Source: Stomoxys calcitrans (lineage: Eukaryota; Arthropoda; Insecta; Diptera; Muscidae). From it: a stretch of DNA of 64,000 nucleotides. A model generated the notes under the pieces. The model was not told the DNA's origin and did no database searches. It was given only the letters and a program-made list of their open reading frames with translations. Below are positions 56,601-64,000 of the stretch, piece after piece. Each line of letters starts with the position of its first letter. The stretch's first letter is position 1. The stretch lies in contig NC_081556.1 of the NCBI RefSeq assembly GCF_963082655.1, positions 72,959,227 through 73,023,226 of the forward strand, given 5' to 3'. The translations under genes and the position numbers were made by a program.

Positions 56601-58512
56601 ATATAGCCGCCACAAAACCGATCTCCCCATTAGATTTCTTGGGCTTTTCAAGGGCGCAATTCTTATCCAATTTGGTTGAAATTTTGCATATATCGTTTTG
56701 ATATGACTTCCAACAATTGTACCAAGTATGGTCTAAATTTGTTGGAAACCTGATATAGTTGCCATATAAACCGATCTCCCAATTGAACACTCAGAGCCAC
56801 TGGAGGGCGCAATTTTTACTCGATTTGCCTGAAATTTTGGAGGTGGTATTTTTCTGAAACTTCTAACAGCCATTTCAAGCACGGTCCATATCGATCAATT
56901 ACTTGATATAGCTCATATATATATTGAAAAAGTAATTCAAATAACGTGACAAATGCGATCCGTGATGGAGGGTACATAAGATTCGGCCCGGCCGAATTTA
57001 GCACGTTTTTACTTTTTTAGCTAACGGCATAACAGATGCATTGCTAGAAAGATTTTCATCCGAAAAGGGGAATGTGATTTTTACCGTATTATTTGGTCGA
57101 AATGACAACATATGAATATATTCGATTGAAAATGCAAAATGTGTAACAGTATGAGAGGGTTTGGCGACATTTGCAAAATGATGTCCCTTATAAATGCACC
57201 ACACCACTACTGTGGTGCAGGGTTTTATGACTTCGTGCATTTGTTTGCAACGCTAAGAAGGAGAAGAGCTAGACCGAACTGCTAATAATCACTTTCTGAT
57301 TTGATTTAGCTATGTCCGTCTGTCTGTTCAGGTATTTTTGTGATCATGATATAGGTCCCATTTAATATCCGATTGTCATGAAATTTTGCACATGTCACTT
57401 GTTTGGGCCAAGGACGAAAGCTATTGATTTGGAACAAAATCGGATCAGATTTAGATATAGCTTCCATATATAGCTTTCATCCGATATGACCTTTTAAGGT
57501 TGTAGAAGCCATTATTTTGGTCTGATTTTACCAAAATGTAGCATGAGGTGTTCTTTGGCCTAAGGACGAACGCTATTGATTTTGAACAAAATCGGCCCAG
57601 ATTTAGATATTTCTCCCATATATATCTTTCATTCGATATGGAATTTTAAGGCTGCAACAGCCACAATTTTGGTCTGATCTTTACAAAATTTGGCAAGAGT
57701 TGTTTAATTTGAAGTCCCAGTATGTGTGCAAAATTTCATCAAAATCGGCATAGATTTAGATATTGCTCTCCTATATATCTTATATCCGATATGGCAATTT
57801 AAGGCCGTAGAAATCCACAATTTTTGTCCTATCGTAAGAAAATCGTACATGGTTCTATTCAATATTTCAATAGGTATGCAAAATTAAAGTGTAACTAGAT
57901 TTGGAAATAAGTTCTAATACTTTTGCCTTTTTTCACTAGGTTTTGCTGAAACAGTAAACATTATCTGCTGTTTTCAAATAGTTTAAAGTTGAAAATATTG
58001 TAGTTTAATAATGTCGTAGTTAAAAAAAAAATATGTTGCAATATATCTTAAGAGAATAAAGAGCATCATTTTTTACAATTTGATCATTTCTTAACGATTG
58101 TAAATAAGAGCACACAAAACATCTACTAAATCATAAATATTATTTTAAAGAAAAAATACGCGTTTCAAATTGCCAAAAGTAGTTTTTTAAAATTACTCAA
58201 ATGCTTCAATTGTTGTTTAGAAGCTTATAAATTTTGTGTGTTTTCCATCAAAATCTGAATTTTTTACCTAAATCAGCAGACATTATTAGCTGATATTAGC
58301 AAACTTCTTTCTCTAGACGTGTGTCAACTTTACAGCCAAAAGAAATAACCGTTTTCAGCAAATGACAATAAAATACAATGACCTAAAATGTAACTTAATT
58401 ACTTAACAACCCTAACTTCTTTGCTTTTTTTTAATTGCAGGTGCTAGTATCCGTGTTCGCCCTCCGCTTTTGTATCAGCATGGGCAATGATCGACGACGT
58501 TCATACTACTAA
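47509..58512 (+). CDS. Tetraspanin, Tsp42E-like; four coding exons, first exon not found
   Basis: Tetraspanins are four-pass membrane proteins that organise membrane microdomains. Joined exons 47509-47682, 47757-47918, 47992-48189 and 58441-58512 give 201 codons to TAA at 58510. The 174, 162, 198 and 72 nt lengths are all multiples of three, so every junction is phase 0. In order: end of TM1 (LLAAVLIGFGTYIL), short loop, TM2 ending FLNFGAIRENVGC, TM3 (VLMVIVILAQSVIVIFMIVG), the large loop with the hallmark LVCCG and two more cysteines (PPSTCF, ETGCR), TM4 (NILGCVLIGLE-VLVSVFALRF) and a basic tail ending RRRSYY. About 20-28 N-terminal residues are missing, expected in an upstream exon that I could not find. 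Usual family length is 220-250 residues. The TM2 end has FGAIRE where many members have GCCGA(I/V)RE. Confidence 0.9.
47757..47918 (+). CDS. Tetraspanin exon (TM3 and start of large loop)
   Basis: Acceptor CCATATATTTTCAG ends at 47756; donor GTAAGTATT starts at 47919. It encodes 54 residues, FMVLMVIVIL through SIYEEW. The introns on either side are 74 and 73 bp. Confidence 0.9.
47992..48189 (+). CDS. Tetraspanin exon (large extracellular loop with CCG)
   Basis: Acceptor TTTGTCGTTTCAG ends at 47991; donor GTAAAAAG at 48190. It encodes 66 residues starting LVCCGRASPQDYI, with Cys in PPSTCF and ETGCR, and the first half of TM4. Confidence 0.9.
48335..49240. repeat. Mixed repeat block in the tetraspanin intron
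   Basis: Type 2-like tail in minus orientation (TTTTGTCATTCCGTTTGCAA, 48517-48610), a SINE-1 body fragment (TCCCTTATCATTGAGCTTAA, 48746-48790), then type 4 monomers (CATATCGACCGATCTCCCCG, GCTCTCATATAGGCCGATCT, GATCGGAACGGCCGAACATA). No coding sequence. Confidence 0.6.
49262..49820 (+). pseudogene. LINE family B fragment in the tetraspanin intron
   Basis: VVHWVCTAAVRPIILCGVLV, CTALEKSTYCSILNRIQ, LWSCGDYGHCVFLDTMSDVP, GSVGYTLPEPLFDEKHCTT, and a decayed RNase H Asp region. Same strand as the gene. It covers the link between RT thumb and RNase H. Confidence 0.7.
49821..50297 (+). mobile_element. Unresolved LINE-like fragment
   Basis: NLKAGIRRLIYEEHTS and NSATQPTFRRRSREAIELDT resemble the basic linker before RT in LINEs, with stops. 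Low certainty. Confidence 0.35.
50298..51250 (-). pseudogene. LINE family A: RNase H, knuckle and AACCT tail
   Basis: Minus strand, in order: GTLVLSTARSCNTDGSKLED (RNase H first Asp in TDGSK), RVGMGVNIESPA, VLQAKIRAITECVKW, SSVNIFTDSKIAIRAI (third Asp in FTDSK), PGHNGVRGNERADDLEVEAR, WGDPDREKTRLLLKGSKKEV, GHIGLPADLCKIGAVSHRMR and the degraded knuckle. It ends with a GGTTAGGTTGAAAAGAGGG 3' tail (on +) at 50301. This is the most complete RNase H of family A in the window. Confidence 0.78.
51340..52085 (-). pseudogene. LINE reverse transcriptase fragment
   Basis: Minus strand: LISKKGEATNPPNYRPIALC (RT motif with YRPIAL), SALSKVTE, RYLESNGLLSDRQYGFHRNR (QYGFR-type motif), STCDLMALMSERWSRS and FGESKVGLWKAPRILIGSGT. 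It is followed at about 51650-51350 by a degraded PQGSVLSP region. Directly upstream of the family A RNase H, so probably one element with the YADD region lost. Confidence 0.68.
52086..52587. other. No gene; T16 run
   Basis: A pure T tract at about 52377-52392. Frames here (82 and 74 codons on opposite strands) lack family features. Confidence 0.4.
52587..53750 (+). repeat. Type 1 element, complete reference copy (1.16 kb)
   Basis: 5' end AACAAGTAAAAGCGTGCTAA, palindrome TTCGGCCGGGCCGAA, then ATACCCTCCACCATAG. Monomer landmark CTCAAGAAGT lies at 52826, 52976, 53129, 53282 and 53435: periods of 150, 153, 153 and 153 bp. The tail has GACAGACAGACGGACGGACA, GGGGTCTCAGACGAATATTT and a closing CTATGGTGGAGGGTAT, the exact reverse complement of the 5' ATACCCTCCACCATAG. 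Confidence 0.88.
53751..54072 (-). repeat. Type 5 repeat end
   Basis: On +: GTTTGTATGTTTGTTTGTCG, TTGTTCCGTATGGACTCAAA, AATGAAAGGTATTCGAGTTA. It begins at the type 1 end and stops at a type 2 start. Confidence 0.62.
54073..55130 (+). repeat. Type 2 element, complete
   Basis: 5' end ACAAGTAAAAAGGCGTTAAG, palindrome GTTCGGCCGGGCCGAAC, GATACCCACCACCTCGGG. About five monomers (AATCGAGATATCGGTCTACA, GGATCGGTCTATATGGCAGC). Tail TGTTGCAAACGGAATGACAA, closing CCTTCGATAGTGGGTATGAA, one step more decayed than at 8842. Confidence 0.85.
55195..55315 (-). repeat. Type 5 repeat fragment
   Basis: AAAACACCCCCACAAACCAT and TTTGGGAGTAGAGCACGAAT on +. Short and decayed. Confidence 0.45.
55320..55920 (-). repeat. 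Type 1 monomers with inner 5' end
   Basis: Four monomers on + as CATAACCTGATATAGCTTCC, TTGACTTCTGGGGCCTCTAG, GATATAGCTCCCACATAAAA, then CCTTTGTTTGCGTTTAAAGT and GACAAATGCGATCCATGGTG. Outer termini missing. Confidence 0.72.
56213..57018 (-). repeat. Type 1 element, near complete
   Basis: On +: TTATACCCTTCACCATAGGA, GTCCGTCCGTCTGAAAGCAC, four monomers (TGGTATAGCTGCCATATAAA, CTTGATATAGCCGCCACAAA), then GATCCGTGATGGAGGGTACA, TAAGATTCGGCCCGGCCGAA and TTTAGCACGTTTTTACTT. Confidence 0.78.
57190..57870 (-). repeat. Type 3-related element
   Basis: On +: ACCACACCACTACTGTGGTG and CAGGGTTTTATG are the type 3 terminal hairpin; then GCAACGCTAAGAAGGAGAAG, GTCCGTCTGTCTGTTCAGG and three monomers with TTAGATATAGCTTCCATATA, TTAGATATTTCTCCCATATA and TTAGATATTGCTCTCCTATA. 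Confidence 0.65.
57930..58340. repeat. Type 6 repeat, inside the tetraspanin intron
   Basis: TTTTGCTGAAACAGTAAACA, TTATCTGCTGTTTTCAAATA at one end and AATCAGCAGACATTATTAGC, TGATATTAGCAAACTTCTTT at the other. Its right edge is about 100 bp from the last exon. Confidence 0.45.
58441..58512 (+). CDS. Tetraspanin last coding exon
   Basis: Acceptor CTTTTTTTTAATTGCAG ends at 58440. 23 residues, VLVSVFALRF to RRRSYY, then TAA at 58510-58512. It completes TM4 in phase with the exon 10.25 kb upstream. A Transib-like MITE lies 79 bp after the stop. Confidence 0.85.
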   Translation: MLVSVFALRFCISMGNDRRRSYY

Positions 58513-58591
58513 AGGAATGCCCTTGCGCGAAGGGTTGTGATTATCCCGAAATCCCCTCTTCTCTGTAGGACTCGCTTTCGATCAAACGTCG

Positions 58592-59112
58592 CACAGTGGG
58601 ATGAGATCGAAAAAAACTAGTAAAAAATCTGCCGTCGGGAACGGGTAGAGATAAGCCTAAGGGAGAATGTGCGAAAGTCCAAGCCACGGCTGTCTCTTGA
58701 CAGGCCCCTAAATGGCTAAATCTTCATTTGTGATCAGATATCCAAATTTTTTTGCTGGATAGTGCTCAAATGTTTCTACAAAATAGTCCGCTTGAAGTTT
58801 ATAATATCTGTTCGGGTAACAGCAAAAATTCGACTTTTATTTATTGATATTTGGCCAAAGTCGGCTGCGTCTTTTGCGATGCACATAGGCCTTTGTGGTC
58901 CGATTTTCATTTTGATTTGGATTGCTGGCAAAATTTACAACGCCCTTGCACCCCAAAGGGGTGTCCACAACCGACTATTCTGTAAAAAGTTATAACAATT
59001 GATATGTTTCAATTTTTTGGAAAAAACAAGTATTTTCACTGATTAGTCTTTATCCTACCCGTTTTCAAACGGCAGATTTTTGACTAGTTTTTTTCGATTC
59101 CATCCCACTGTG
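58592..59112. mobile_element. Transib-like MITE, 521 bp
   Basis: Left TIR CACAGTGGGATGAGATCGAA and reverse-complemented right TIR CACAGTGGGATGGAATCGAA; similarity continues for about 60 bp (AAAACTAGT, AAAAATCTGCCGT, ACGGGTAG). The flanks are CGTCG (58587-58591) and CGTCA (59113-59117). CACAGTG ends plus a 5-bp CGNCG-like duplication are features of Transib transposons. The 77-codon frame inside is not recognisable as transposase. Confidence 0.75.
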
Positions 59113-59278
59113 CGTCACATTTTTCGTTTATATATAAAACCGAAACTGTTAGTCTTTTGTCTAATTCGATGTCATTCAAGTTTGTCTCTGCCCTACACAC
59201 TAGAGTTATAGCAACCAAACGGTAGTGACAAATTCTTTTGCCGGTTGTAAAGTTAATAATATAAGTAAATATATATTT

Positions 59279-59397
59279 ACGGCCTTATTCACAAAACTTA
59301 ATGTAGATTTGTAATAGGTTTATTTGACAGATTCCCCTTACAGAACTGTCAAATAAACATATTTCAAATCTACATTAAGTTTTGTGAATAAGGCTGT
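59279..59397. mobile_element. Fold-back MITE, nearly perfect 119-bp hairpin
   Basis: Left arm GGCCTTATTCACAAAACTTA and ATGTAGATTTG; right arm CAAATCTACATTAAGTTTTG and TGAATAAGGC. Inner arms TTTATTTGACAG and CTGTCAAATAAA leave a loop of about 14 nt. A decayed relative is at 39318-39442. Confidence 0.82.
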
Positions 59398-59399
59398 TA

Positions 59400-59836
59400 T
59401 TGTTAAAAACGTTAAGTGAAAAGTTATGTAGAAAGAGACACAAATTTTTTGAGCAGCTAACCTAACTACACCAATTTTGGATGAAAATTCGTTACAATTT
59501 GTAAATGTTATAAAAATGTATATTTTATTAAACAAGAAAACTAATAATAAAAATATTTTTTTCTATTTTGTTAAAATAGTCTTGAATAAATTTTTAAGCT
59601 CTTTGGTAAGTTTTATTTGGAAAAGGGAAATTGTTGTAAATAAAAGTTGAAGGAAAACAACGAACCAGTTTTAGGATGTTTTCGAATTTTGGAACAGAAC
59701 GACTTAATATGTTGTTTAAACTACTTGAAAGGTATTTGAACCATCAAATGTTAACTATAAAGAGTGCGCCACAGAAACTTACTTATTTGAAGGACAATAA
59801 AAGCAAAAGTACTACGGTTATTGTTTTAATTATTTG
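59400..59836. other. No gene seen
   Basis: AT-rich, 60-codon frames only. Confidence 0.4.
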
Positions 59837-60482
59837 TATACCCTCCACCATAGGATGAGGGTATACTTATTTCATCATTTTGTTTGTAACACCTCGAGCT
59901 ATGCGTCCAAGACCCCATAAAGTATATATATTCTTGATCCTCATGTCATTTTAAGTCGATCTAGTGTCCGTCCGTCCGTCTGTCTGTCGAAAGCAGCAAA
60001 TTTTGCCCAAATACTTTTCATTAGTGTAGGTCGGTTGGGATTGTAAATGGGCCAAATCCGTCTTGACTTCTTGAGCCTCTAGACGGCGCAATTTTCGTCC
60101 GATTTGACTGAAATTTTGCACCTGGTGTTTTGGAATCACTTCCAACAACTGCGCTAAAATCGGTCCAAGTTTTGATAAAGCTGCCATATAAACCGATCTG
60201 GGATCTTGACTTCTTGATCCTCTAAACGTCGCAATTATTATCAGATTTGGCTGAAATTTTGTACAACCACTTCCCTCATGACCGTCAACATACGTGACAT
60301 TATGGTCTGAATCGGTCTTTAGCCTGATACAGCTCCCATATAAACCGATCTCCCTATTTTACTTCTTGAACCCCTAAAGGGCGCAAAAGAGTTACCGGAA
60401 AAGAACCTGACAAATGCAATCCATGGTGGAGGGTATATAAGATTCGGCCCGGCCGAACTTAGCACGCTTTTACTTGTTTTAT
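59837..60482 (-). repeat. Type 1 element, complete ends
   Basis: On +: TATACCCTCCACCATAGGAT, GTTTGTAACACCTCGAGCTA, GTCCGTCCGTCTGTCTGTCG, three monomers, then ATCCATGGTGGAGGGTATAT, AAGATTCGGCCCGGCCGAAC and AGCACGCTTTTACTTGTTTT. Confidence 0.83.
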
Positions 60483-60589
60483 TTAAGAGTGAAACTTTGT
60501 ATGCTTTCTTCTTTGGCAGGTGAGACCTTTAATGATTCCGTTGTACAACCTTTAAATATTTATCTGTGACCTAAAAACAAGTATGTGTA

Positions 60590-60750
60590 TTTTTGATTGT
60601 CTTGACGATCGAAGTGGAAATAGCCATGTCCGTCAATCCGTACATCTGTCTAACTAATGATTGCTTTCGAACGATTAGGTGTACTTGCAACTTTGCATTG
60701 ATACAATAATTCTAATTGATGTATGTAGGTCGTTGATAATTGAAAATGGG
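60590..60750 (-). repeat. Type 1-like sequence interrupted by the hAT element, left part
   Basis: CTTGACGATCGAAGTGGAAA, CCATGTCCGTCAATCCGTAC, GATGTATGTAGGTCGTTGAT. It continues at 63618 with GGGCTTTATCGGTTCATATT. The last eight bases are the left target duplication. Confidence 0.65.
60743..60750. repeat. hAT target-site duplication, left
   Basis: AAAATGGG, identical to 63618-63625. Confidence 0.75.
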
Positions 60751-63617
60751 TAGAAATGGGCGATGGGTAAATACCCAAAAGTTACCAGGCATTTAACCTA
60801 TAAATTATATAAATTGGGTAAATAACCGGGTAAGCGGGATATTTATAATTTTTTAGATATCTTGGGTATAAAAAATCGGAATTTAGTTACATATGGCCGC
60901 TATATTGACCAACTGGTGAGACCATCAGAAAAAATTCAGCAAAAAGCTGTAGAGGTCTATCAAAACTCACTGTTTCAAAATTCATCCATACTGTATATCG
61001 GGAGATCGGTCTGTATGGCAGCTACTTCCAAAATTCATTGTTTCAAATTTCTTAAAAATCGGATGAAAAATACTCTTTTTATAGGCTCAATACTCTATAT
61101 CGGGAGATCGGTCTATATGGCAGCTATATCCAAATATGATCCGATCTGGACCATATTTAACAAGAATGGGTAGGGGTTAACCAAAACTCACTGCTTTAAA
61201 TTTCATCGATATCGAATGAAAAATTCTCCTCTTATGAGCTCAATACTGTATATCGGAAGATCGGTCTATATGGCAGCTATATCCAAATATGATCCGATTC
61301 GACCCCATTCAACAAGTAGGTGTAGAGGTCTACCCGAACTCAATGTGCCAAACTTAATCGAATTCGGATGAGAAACTCCCAATTTATAGGCTCCAAATAC
61401 TATATCCGGTCTACAGGGCAGCTATATCCATTTACAGTCCGATCTGGACCATATCTGACAGAAATGGGAAAGAACCCGCACTGCGAGTTCTGTTAAACAC
61501 TCGCAGTGCCAATTTTCATCAAAATCGGGTAATAAAAGGGTTCTTTAATACCCTATATCAGAAAATCCGGAGGTCGGCCCATAAGGCAGCTATATCCAAA
61601 TATGGACCGATCTTGACCAGGTTAGGTTAGGTTAGGTTTTAGTGGCAGTCTGTCTTTAGACTCACTTAAAAGTTTTCGTCCATTGTGATACCACAGAAAC
61701 AGAAGAAGGAAGGTACATTCTAGTTCCTACCTTTGAACCATCCAGATTGCTTTAAAAAGCCCAATAACTTGTGAATGTTCACATCCGCTAATCAGACAGA
61801 TTCTCAAAGAAATGTCTAAAGTGAAACTCCTTCTGACTGCTAGTGCGGGACACACACACAGAAGGTGTTCTATAGTCTCTTCTTATCCGGTGTCCTCACA
61901 GCTTGTGCAAAAGTCGTTGCTGGCAACCTTCAGTCTGTCAGCATGTTTTCCGATTAGTCAGTGACCTGTCATGACGGACGCAATGACTGAATCGTCTATT
62001 CTAGCCAATGACAGCAAAGCGGTAGACTTCTTCAAGTCTAGATTAGGCCATATGGTTTTGGAATGTTCGGCCCCCAGGCCCCCTCTTTGTGACCATCTAT
62101 TATTCGTTGCCCATCAGGACTGGTCCTGAAAACTTAGCTTTCATGTCGCTAGAGGTACCTACAGATTCCAGTATCCCTGGAATGTGTAGTGTAGTTCCTT
62201 ATGGTCGCAAACTCGTCCGTTTACAATTCCCTGGGATATCTCTGTGGCCTGCACCGAGAACAGGCGAATTTTGAATTGTTCATCCATCTTTTTGAGAGAT
62301 CTGCGACAATCGTGGGCGGTTTTTGTGTTTAGAAATCCGTTCTCCAGGGATTTAATGGCTGCCTGTCTGTCTGAGAAGATATATATGCCAATCTGCATTA
62401 TGACACTATAACTTAGCCATTCCACCACTTTCATAATTGCAAGGATCTCCGCTTGATACACACAGCAGTGGTCGGGTAACCTTTTCGATATCACCAGTTC
62501 TAGATCTTTAGAGTATACCCCAAAGTCCACCTGGTCCTGATACACAAACAAGCCATCCTTTGGATTCGGTTGAGTATTGAGCAGTAGGTGGACTTTTGAA
62601 GCGCCGTCCACCAGATCACAACACCATAGCGCATTATAGGTCTGACAACGGCAGTATATACCCAATGCATGACGCTTGGTCTAAGTCCCCAACATTTGCC
62701 AATGGCTCTCTTGCTGATGTATAGGGCTAGAGTTGCCTTTCTTGCCCTTTCCTAAATGTTGGATTTGTAGTTCAATTTCGTGTCCAGCAAAACAGCCAGA
62801 TATTTTGCGCTTTCTGTAAATAGAACATTATATCCTCTCAAAGAGACAGGTGCCACTGTAGGCAGCTTGTATCTACTGCTGAAAATAATTAATTCTGTCA
62901 CGGATTTACACCTAGACCACTTTCGGTAGCCCACTTCGCTGTTGCACGTAAAACTAACTGAAGTATATCTCTTAGATTACTGGGAAAATTTCCCCTAACC
63001 GCATTAGCCACGTCATCGGTATACGCGACTACTTTTAAACCTTTTCTTCCAGAGACAATAATATATAGTTAATGGCTACATTCCAAAGTAGAGGAGACAG
63101 TACACCTCCATGAGGTGTTGCTCTGCTGACCCATCTTTTTAGATCCACAGATCTTGCCCTTACTATATACATGCTATTGTCGTGAAAGGCGATCTCTAGG
63201 CATCTTTGCCCTAACATATGTTTCTATCAACCTCTCATGAGTCTTCAGCATAAAGGATGACAGACTAATAGGACGAAAATCTTTCGCCTTCATGTGGTAA
63301 GTTTTTCCCGCTTGCTGGACCACTCTTCAAACAAATGGGAAAGGGTCTACCAGAACTCACTGGGCCAAATTTTATCGAAATCGGATGCAAAATGAGCAAT
63401 TTATTACCTCAAGACATTAAGTCTGGAGATCGGTATAAATTTCGATTTTATGAGATCAGAAGGTCAGGTTTATATACAAATGATACGAAAGCATCAAAAT
63501 TTGTTGGGAAAATGATTTCAATTACCAAAATATCTGAAAACCAAAAATGGTATTATTGGGTATTTTCTCAATAAATACCCAAGCATTGGGTAATTACCCG
63601 GTAGAAATCCATCTCTA
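60751..63617. mobile_element. hAT-like non-autonomous element, 2867 bp, with a LINE inserted in it
   Basis: Left end TAGAAATGGGCGATGGGTAA; reverse complement of the right end TAGAGATGGATTTCTACCGG, followed on both sides by GGTAAATACCCAA / GGTAATTACCCAA. It is flanked by the exact 8-bp repeat AAAATGGG, the duplication length of hAT transposons. The interior consists of ~150-bp monomers (TATCGGGAGATCGGTCT-type landmarks near 60996, 61099, 61251, 61401 and 61554) carrying the same GGTCTATATGGCAGCTATAT core as types 1-3. No transposase. Without the LINE (61620-63317) the element is about 1.17 kb. Confidence 0.78.
61620..63317 (-). pseudogene. LINE family B, 5'-truncated copy: RT, RNase H, knuckle, AACCT tail
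   Basis: The most complete family B copy. In minus order: AKDFRPISLSSFMLKTHERL (RT), RATPHGGVLSPLLWNVAINY (RT motif B), a YTDD catalytic motif near 63020, LLDTKLNYKSNI (thumb), DQVDFGVYSKDLELVISKRL, CCVYQAEILAIMKVVEWLSY and NIFSD-like YIFSDRQAAIKSL (RNase H Asp/Glu/Asp). Then come DFCTSCEDTG and EETIEHLLCVCPAL (knuckle). The tail is (AACCT) x3-4 at 61620-61637. Flanking GACCA repeats (61615-61619 and 63318-63322) probably mark the target duplication. Several stops and shifts. Confidence 0.8.
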
Positions 63618-63770
63618 AAAATGGGCTTTATCGGTTCATATTTGGATGTTAGTTCCATGATGTTCCGATTTGAATTGATGAGTCCCTAGAAGCTTTACAG
63701 TTTACCTGACTTGACTGAAATTTTGTATGACCTCCAATACTCCCACCAAATAAGATTTACAGGGTAGCTG
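63618..63770 (-). repeat. Type 1-like sequence, right part; begins with hAT target duplication
   Basis: AAAATGGG (63618-63625) then CTTTATCGGTTCATATTTGG and TGACTGAAATTTTGTATGAC, continuing 60590-60750 across the insertion. Confidence 0.65.
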
Positions 63771-63818
63771 ACACGAAGTGTTAACAATGCTTCATTTTCG
63801 AAAGTTGTTGAAAAGGAC

Positions 63819-64000
63819 GCCACCGTGGCGCAGAGGTTAGTGTGTCTGCCTTTGACGCCAAACGCCTGGGTTCAAATCCTGGCGTGAACATCAGAAAAAA
63901 AATTTTAACGGTGGTTATCCCCTTACTAACGTCATTGAGCTTAAACTTAAATATGAGAGAAGTATACCCTGTTCCTTAGTGGAAGGTTCATGGGAAAATA
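63819..64000 (+). repeat. tRNA-derived SINE (SINE-1), copy 5, cut by window edge
   Basis: GCCACCGTGGCGCAGAGGTT (A box), GGGTTCAAATCCTGGCGTGA (B box), then the body with a deletion joining CCCCTTACTAAC to GTCATTGAGCTTAAACTTAA, and GGTTCATGGGAAAATA at the edge. Confidence 0.8.

Noticed and set aside
58762..58995. 77-codon frame inside the Transib-like MITE
   Set aside because: No DDE motif and too short for a transposase; the element is otherwise non-coding.
61620..61637. Telomeric repeat array
   Set aside because: Only three to four AACCT units at the end of a LINE copy; internal to other repeats and not a chromosome end.

Overview
The window looks like euchromatic or intronic DNA from a higher fly, most likely a calyptrate/muscid dipteran. 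This is an inference. It rests on strong AT bias, spliced introns with short GT..AG boundaries, a Tsp42E-type tetraspanin gene, Tc1/mariner remnants, RNase H-bearing LINEs, tRNA-derived SINEs, and very many copies of a hairpin-ended element built from ~150-bp monomers. There is no bacterial gene organisation, no operon, no rRNA and no CRISPR array.

The only host gene I can support is a tetraspanin on the + strand. Four coding exons are visible (47509-47682, 47757-47918, 47992-48189, 58441-58512), all in phase 0, giving 201 residues. The first exon (start Met and most of TM1) was not found. The first three visible exons are separated by ~74-bp introns; the last intron is 10.25 kb and filled with repeats.

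Nearly everything else is transposable-element DNA. (1) A 3.46-kb LINE (11046-14503, minus) flanked by an exact 11-bp target duplication, with endonuclease, reverse transcriptase and an N-terminal 2A-like NPGP motif, now broken by stops and frameshifts. (2) Many fragments of two other LINE families (called A and B here) with RT, RNase H and a C-terminal Cys/His knuckle; best-preserved tails end in AACCT repeats. (3) RTE-like RT C-terminal fragments at 1-290, 31555-31870 and 37990-38285. (4) DNA transposons and derivatives: an internally deleted mariner with both TIRs (27980-28918), fragments of a second mariner-like transposase, a hAT-like element with an 8-bp target duplication (60751-63617), a Transib-like MITE (58592-59112), a nested pair of Harbinger-like MITEs (3042-3494), and fold-back elements. 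(5) At least five copies of one tRNA-derived SINE.

The most abundant component is a superfamily of 0.3-1.2 kb elements, called types 1, 2 and 3 here. Their interiors are ~150-bp tandem monomers sharing a core around TATATGGCAGCTATATC. Their ends carry hairpins and matched subterminal inverted repeats that co-vary between types. The architecture resembles non-autonomous Helentron/DINE-1 elements, but the assignment is inference.

Layout: 1-11.0 kb mixed type 1-3 repeats, MITEs and LINE pieces; 11.0-14.5 kb the LINE; 15-27 kb repeats, SINEs and LINE pieces; 28-29 kb mariner; 29-32.3 kb a CCCGAATACCTTTCATTTGA-type repeat; 32.4-40 kb LINE A pieces and repeats; 41-46 kb type 1 copies; 46.3-58.5 kb the tetraspanin gene with its repeat-filled intron; 58.6-64 kb MITEs, a type 1 copy, the hAT-like element with a LINE B inserted in it, and a SINE at the edge.
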